A DNA stretch of 10,172 nt from Ulvibacter sp047614245 (lineage in GTDB: Bacteria > Bacteroidota > Bacteroidia > Flavobacteriales > Flavobacteriaceae), in assembly GCA_047614245.1 (NCBI GenBank), contig JBLHIC010000086.1, positions 1 through 10,172 on the forward strand, written 5' to 3'. Every line of letters starts with the position of its first letter. Within the stretch, counting starts at the first letter, position 1. The notes under the pieces were generated by a model that did no database searches, was not told the origin of the DNA, and worked only from the letters and a program-made list of their open reading frames with translations. A program made the position numbers and the translations under genes. Shown here piece by piece: positions 6,860 to 10,172 of the stretch.

Positions 6860-8653
6860 CTATAATTTATTTCTCTTACGATCTGTTTCCTTCAAGTAAA
6901 CTTTACGAAGACGTAAATGCTTCGGAGTAACCTCAACATATTCATCTTTCTGAATGTACTCTAACGCTTCTTCTAATGAAAACTTCAGAGCAGGAACTAT
7001 CTTAGCTTTATCATCCGCTCCAGAAGAACGTACATTACTCATTTTCTTGGTTTTGGTAATATTCACAGTCATATCATCCTGACGTGTGTTTTCACCAATC
7101 ACCTGCCCTTCGTAGATATCCTCATTCGGATTCACAAAGAAACGACCTCTATCTTGTAATTTATCAATTGAATAAGGAATAGCAGCACCATTCTCCATAG
7201 AAACTAAACTTCCGTTTTGTCTTTCAGGAATACCTCCTTTTAAGGGTTGGTACTCTAAAAATCTATGTGTCATTATCGCTTCCCCAGCAGTGGCAGTCAA
7301 TAGTTGATTACGCATTCCGATAATCCCACGAGATGGAATTTGGAATTTACAAATCATACGCTCGCCTTTCCCTTCCATACTTAACATTTCACCTTTTCGA
7401 ATGGTAACCATATTAATTGCTGTTCCACTAACCGTTTCTGGCAAGTCAATAGTCATTTCTTCAACTGGCTCACATTTAACACCGTCAATTTCCTTGATGA
7501 TTACTTGTGGCTGACCAATTTGAAGCTCATACCCCTCACGTCTCATTGTTTCAATAAGAACTGATAAATGCAGTACCCCACGTCCAAACACCATAAATTT
7601 ATCGGCACTATCTGTAGGTTCCATACGCAAAGCCAAGTTCTTCTCAAGCTCTCTCTCCAAGCGCTCTCTAATATGTCTTGATGTTACAAACTTTCCATCT
7701 TTTCCGAAGAAAGGAGAATCGTTAATTGTAAACAACATACTCATTGTTGGTTCGTCAATTGCAATGGTTTTTAAACCTTCTGGATTCTCAAGATCGGCGA
7801 TTGTATCACCAATTTCAAAGCCTTCAATTCCTACCAATGCACAAATATCACCTGCCTGAACAGAGGCTACTTTTCTACGTCCTAGCCCTTCAAAAGTGTG
7901 AAGTTCTTTTATTTTTGCTTTTTGAATTTTTCCATCACGTTTTACCAACGCTACCTGCATTCCCTCTTTTAATTCACCTCTTTGTAATCTACCAATAGCG
8001 ATTCTTCCTGTAAAAGAAGAAAAGTCTAAAGAAGTAATTAATAATTGAGGTGTCCCTTCTTCAACTTTTGGATCTGGGATATGTTCAAGAACCATATCTA
8101 ATAGAGGCTCAATATTATCGGTTTGATCTTTCCAGTCATCACTCATCCAATTATGCTTCGCAGAACCATAAACGGTCGGGAAATCTAATTGCCATTCTTC
8201 AGCACCTAATTCGAACATAAGGTCAAAAACTCCTTCGTGAACTTCGTCCGGAGTACAGTTTTCTTTATCTACTTTATTAATTACCACACAAGGCTTCAAA
8301 CCAAGGTCGATAGCTTTCTGCAATACAAATCGTGTTTGTGGCATCGGACCTTCAAAAGCATCCACCAACAATAAAACACCATCTGCCATATTTAATACAC
8401 GCTCTACCTCCCCACCAAAATCGGCGTGACCAGGAGTATCGATAATATTAATTTTAGTGCCTTTATATACTACAGATACATTTTTAGAAGTAATCGTAAT
8501 TCCACGTTCACGCTCCAAGTCATTATTATCCAAAATAAGGTCTCCGGTATGTTCGTTTTCACGAAACAAACTACAGTGATGCATAATCTTATCGACCAAG
8601 GTTGTTTTACCGTGATCTACGTGGGCAATAATTGCGATGTTTTTGATATTCAT
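6860..8653 (-). CDS. typA: Ribosome-associated translational GTPase TypA/BipA
   Basis: At 597 residues this protein has the normal length of TypA/BipA. The GTPase motifs are all present: AHVDHGKTT at 10-18 (G1), RGITI at 50-54 (G2), DTPGH at 72-76 (G3), NKVD at 126-129 (G4) and SAK at 164-166 (G5). An EF-Tu-like domain 2 follows, then the EF-G-like domains and the TypA-specific C-terminal region, whose GRFFVNP and YEGQVIGE blocks are easy to recognise. The family binds 70S ribosomes near the A site and helps large-subunit assembly and growth under stress, notably at low temperature. The start ATG at 8653 directly precedes the MNIKNIAIIAHVDHGKTT beginning typical of the family. It seems to be a single-gene unit: a strong terminator follows, and its codon use and conservation show nothing odd. 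It is probably unrelated to the glycan genes downstream. Confidence 0.98.
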   Translation of the reverse strand: MNIKNIAIIAHVDHGKTTLVDKIMHHCSLFRENEHTGDLILDNNDLERERGITITSKNVSVVYKGTKINIIDTPGHADFGGEVERVLNMADGVLLLVDAFEGPMPQTRFVLQKAIDLGLKPCVVINKVDKENCTPDEVHEGVFDLMFELGAEEWQLDFPTVYGSAKHNWMSDDWKDQTDNIEPLLDMVLEHIPDPKVEEGTPQLLITSLDFSSFTGRIAIGRLQRGELKEGMQVALVKRDGKIQKAKIKELHTFEGLGRRKVASVQAGDICALVGIEGFEIGDTIADLENPEGLKTIAIDEPTMSMLFTINDSPFFGKDGKFVTSRHIRERLERELEKNLALRMEPTDSADKFMVFGRGVLHLSVLIETMRREGYELQIGQPQVIIKEIDGVKCEPVEEMTIDLPETVSGTAINMVTIRKGEMLSMEGKGERMICKFQIPSRGIIGMRNQLLTATAGEAIMTHRFLEYQPLKGGIPERQNGSLVSMENGAAIPYSIDKLQDRGRFFVNPNEDIYEGQVIGENTRQDDMTVNITKTKKMSNVRSSGADDKAKIVPALKFSLEEALEYIQKDEYVEVTPKHLRLRKVYLKETDRKRNKL

Positions 8654-8745
8654 AATACGTGCCCGAATGAACGGGTATCTGTTTAATTAATAGTGTTTTA
8701 CGCGACTGAACGAAGCTACTTATCTAGCTCCCAGCTACGAGCGTG

Positions 8746-8777
8746 CAAAAATAGTGTTTATTCCCCATATTATGAAA
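8746..8777 (-). promoter_or_regulatory. Candidate Bacteroidota-type promoter for typA
   Basis: On the minus strand TATTTTTG (8753-8746) fits the TAnnTTTG -7 box fully. Twenty bases upstream is TTTC (8777-8774), one base off the TTTG -33 box. Transcription would start near 8740 and leave a leader of about 85 bases that contains small hairpins, such as CCCG/CGGG close to the start codon. This is predicted from sequence only. Confidence 0.4.
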
Positions 8778-8828
8778 ATTTATTGACGCTTATCTTTCAG
8801 TAGCCTGTTTTTGGGCGTTTCCCTCCTT

Positions 8829-8878
8829 AAACCTGCTGGATATTTCGATCTATAAAACATGAGAATCCTAGCAGGTTT
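8829..8878. repeat. Inverted repeat AAACCTGCT...AGCAGGTTT
   Basis: The arms AAACCTGCT (8829-8837) and AGCAGGTTT (8870-8878) pair perfectly over 9 bp. Four more pairs (GGAT/ATCC) extend the stem after a one-base bulge, leaving a loop of about 24 bases. No T-run follows on either side, so it is not a standard terminator. Confidence 0.7.
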
Positions 8879-8900
8879 CGGGTCGGGCTATCCGCTATAT

Positions 8901-8952
8901 CTCACCATAGCTCTCCTTCGCTCTTTTAAGAGCTATGGAGAGCTATGGTGAG
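8901..8952. repeat. Perfect 16-bp inverted repeat with an inner hairpin
   Basis: CTCACCATAGCTCTCC (8901-8916) and GGAGAGCTATGGTGAG (8937-8952) are exact reverse complements. The 20-base loop contains a second small stem, GCTCT/AGAGC, with loop TTTA. This makes a long two-part hairpin or cruciform at the centre of the composite element. No T-run follows. Confidence 0.9.
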
Positions 8953-8967
8953 GATGCCGCTGCTATC

Positions 8968-8987
8968 CCTGCCTTCCGGCAGGCAGG
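8968..8987. repeat. Short GC-rich palindrome CCTGCCT...AGGCAGG
   Basis: CCTGCCT (8968-8974) pairs with AGGCAGG (8981-8987) around a 6-base loop; a 6-bp alternative with loop TTCC also exists. It lies in an otherwise continuous CTATCCCT...AACGCGGG segment, as if inserted there. Confidence 0.65.
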
Positions 8988-9054
8988 CCTAACGCGGGTT
9001 CAATTATATTTTTATGTATCTTTATAAAGACTCCCTGTCTATACACTGCATCTT

Positions 9055-10172
9055 ATGAAAATTATTAATCTCATCCTTTTGGCAACATTTAGCTTTAGCA
9101 CTGCTATTGCGCAATTTGGGTCACCTCAGATTGTTTCTGAAAATCTATTTGCATTCAATGGGTTACCTCACGACGTGGATAATGATGGTTTTATTGACAT
9201 AGTATCAGATATGGGTGTTCAGGTTGTATGGTTTAAGAACCAAAACGGTTTAGGTGAATTTGGAACAGAAATAATAATTAGTCAAATACCCGGAATTCAC
9301 ATAACAGATTTTGTTGACTTGGATAATGACGGCGATAAAGATTTATTATACTCAAGACCCTTTCATTATATTATTGGCTGGTTAGAAAATATGGATGGAG
9401 CAGGCAATTTTGGTTCTGAACAAATTATTCTTGAGGACCCAACTGAGGAATTTGCTAATTTAACTACAGAGGATATCGACAACGACGGTGACATTGATAT
9501 TATCGTAAGATACGCCTCTGAAGACTATGGGAAATTAACATCGCTAGAAAACCTTGATGGCCAAGGTAATTTCGGACAAGAGATTTTAATATTTGAGGAT
9601 AACTTTTCAGATCTCTTGGACCCCTTGCTAGTTGATATAAACAATGATGGTAATTTGGACATTTTAACTGCTGGTCAAATATTTAGCGGCCCAGCGAAGG
9701 TTATTTGGTTTGAAGGTTTCGGAGATGGAACTTTTGGCAATGAAATAGAGATATTTCAATACCTCTCTGTAGCATCCGATTGGACAAGTATACACTATAT
9801 GAAATACACCGATATCAATACTGATGGGTTAATAGACATAGTGATCTCTACGAATAACGATGATACAGGAGATTATGTTTTTTGGCTAGAAGCTATTGAT
9901 GGACAAGGTAATTATGAAGACCCACAAATCCTTATTAATACTTATACATATCCTTATGATATTCATGATTTGGACAACGATGGCGATGGTGACTTTCTAA
10001 GTTATTATGCATTGAGTGTCGACGAAATCTTTTGGTGGAAAAATACGAATGGTACTGGGCCTTTTGGTACAAGACAAATCATTACAGATGAGTTTGACAA
10101 TCCAAGAAGCGCACGAGCAGCAGATTTTAATGGTGATGGTCGCATGGATGCCGTAGCCACTTTTGGTGAAAA
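9055..10172 (+). CDS. Secreted FG-GAP/VCBS repeat protein (3' end beyond the window)
   Basis: The ATG at 9055 opens a frame that stays open to the last base, giving 372 codons. Residues 1-19 form a signal peptide (K at 2, a hydrophobic core, and AIA before Q20). Seven Ca-binding-loop repeats of the D-x-[DN]-x-D-G-x-x-D type lie at 40-48, 88-96, 140-148, 194-202, 253-261, 305-313 and 357-365, spaced 48-59 residues apart. Most are followed by a second conserved strand of the W-[FL]-[EK]-N-x-[DN]-G-x-G-x-[FY]-G type, for example at 59-70 and 109-120. This is the FG-GAP/VCBS blade pattern of integrin-like beta-propellers, common in exported Bacteroidota proteins. A type IX secretion sorting domain may follow but is outside the window. 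Binding or adhesion is likely; no catalytic motif is seen. TATCTTTA at 9017-9024 is a possible -7 box. Confidence 0.9.
   Translation, partial: MKIINLILLATFSFSTAIAQFGSPQIVSENLFAFNGLPHDVDNDGFIDIVSDMGVQVVWFKNQNGLGEFGTEIIISQIPGIHITDFVDLDNDGDKDLLYSRPFHYIIGWLENMDGAGNFGSEQIILEDPTEEFANLTTEDIDNDGDIDIIVRYASEDYGKLTSLENLDGQGNFGQEILIFEDNFSDLLDPLLVDINNDGNLDILTAGQIFSGPAKVIWFEGFGDGTFGNEIEIFQYLSVASDWTSIHYMKYTDINTDGLIDIVISTNNDDTGDYVFWLEAIDGQGNYEDPQILINTYTYPYDIHDLDNDGDGDFLSYYALSVDEIFWWKNTNGTGPFGTRQIITDEFDNPRSARAADFNGDGRMDAVATFGE

Larger units (their letters stand above)
8808..8998. repeat. Composite palindromic intergenic element (probable interspersed repeat)
   Basis: The typA to FG-GAP intergenic region has an unusual, GC-richer block bounded by TTTTTGGGCGTTTCCC (8808-8823) and AACGCGGG (8991-8998). 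Inside are three hairpins in a row (8829-8878, 8901-8952, 8968-8987) and a direct repeat of GCTATCC at 8887-8893 and 8962-8968 on either side of the central hairpin. From memory, blocks such as GGGCGTT...GGTCGGGCTATCCGC and GCCGCTGCTATCCCTAACGCGGG recur between genes of many flavobacterial genomes, so I read it as one copy of a dispersed repeat or structured element. I see no open reading frame in it. The rest of the 8654-9054 gap holds the typA leader and promoter and an AT-rich stretch before the next gene. Confidence 0.6.

Noticed and set aside
7744..7998. Plus-strand open frames inside typA, and similar antisense frames at 5987-6193, 6485-6700 and 8426-8686
   Set aside because: They lie opposite strongly conserved coding sequence, and their translations show no recognisable domain.
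8901..8952. CRISPR repeat or rho-independent terminator
   Set aside because: There is only one copy, with no spacers, and no T-run follows the stem on either strand.

Overview
The window looks like chromosomal DNA from a Bacteroidota bacterium, most likely a (marine) member of the Flavobacteriia. It is clearly AT-rich and its starts mostly lack Shine-Dalgarno sequences. A candidate promoter has the TAnnTTTG -7 box of that phylum, and the two best-recognised proteins (TypA and a secreted FG-GAP/VCBS repeat protein) fit this placement. No mobile element, rRNA, tRNA or CRISPR array is visible.

Layout: (1) 1-2044, plus strand: the 3' part of a multi-spanning membrane protein, probably a GT-C type glycosyltransferase, overlaps a GT2 glycosyltransferase with four C-terminal membrane helices. 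(2) 2063-6698, minus strand, read from 6698 downward: a 67-aa membrane protein, a ~466-aa two-part methyltransferase whose N-terminal half carries a kinase-like D-x4-N...D pattern, and two tandem paralogous membrane proteins with periplasmic alkaline-phosphatase-superfamily domains. The first three genes overlap by 17 bp at each junction, so this is very probably one operon. (3) 6828-8653, minus strand: typA/bipA with a strong terminator. (4) 8654-9054: a 401-bp divergent intergenic region with a candidate typA promoter and a dense set of palindromes that resembles an interspersed flavobacterial repeat element. (5) 9055-10172, plus strand: the first 372 codons of a secreted protein with seven evenly spaced Ca-binding-loop repeats; it runs off the window.

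How the genes may work together (inference): the GT2 enzyme could make a polyprenyl-phosphate sugar that the membrane glycosyltransferase uses on the periplasmic face. The convergent operon could add or remove a phospho-substituent and a methyl group on the same or another surface glycan. The best candidate for an undescribed system is the minus-strand module of small membrane protein, kinase-like/methyltransferase protein and two phosphotransferase-like membrane proteins. TypA is a housekeeping neighbour and probably unrelated.
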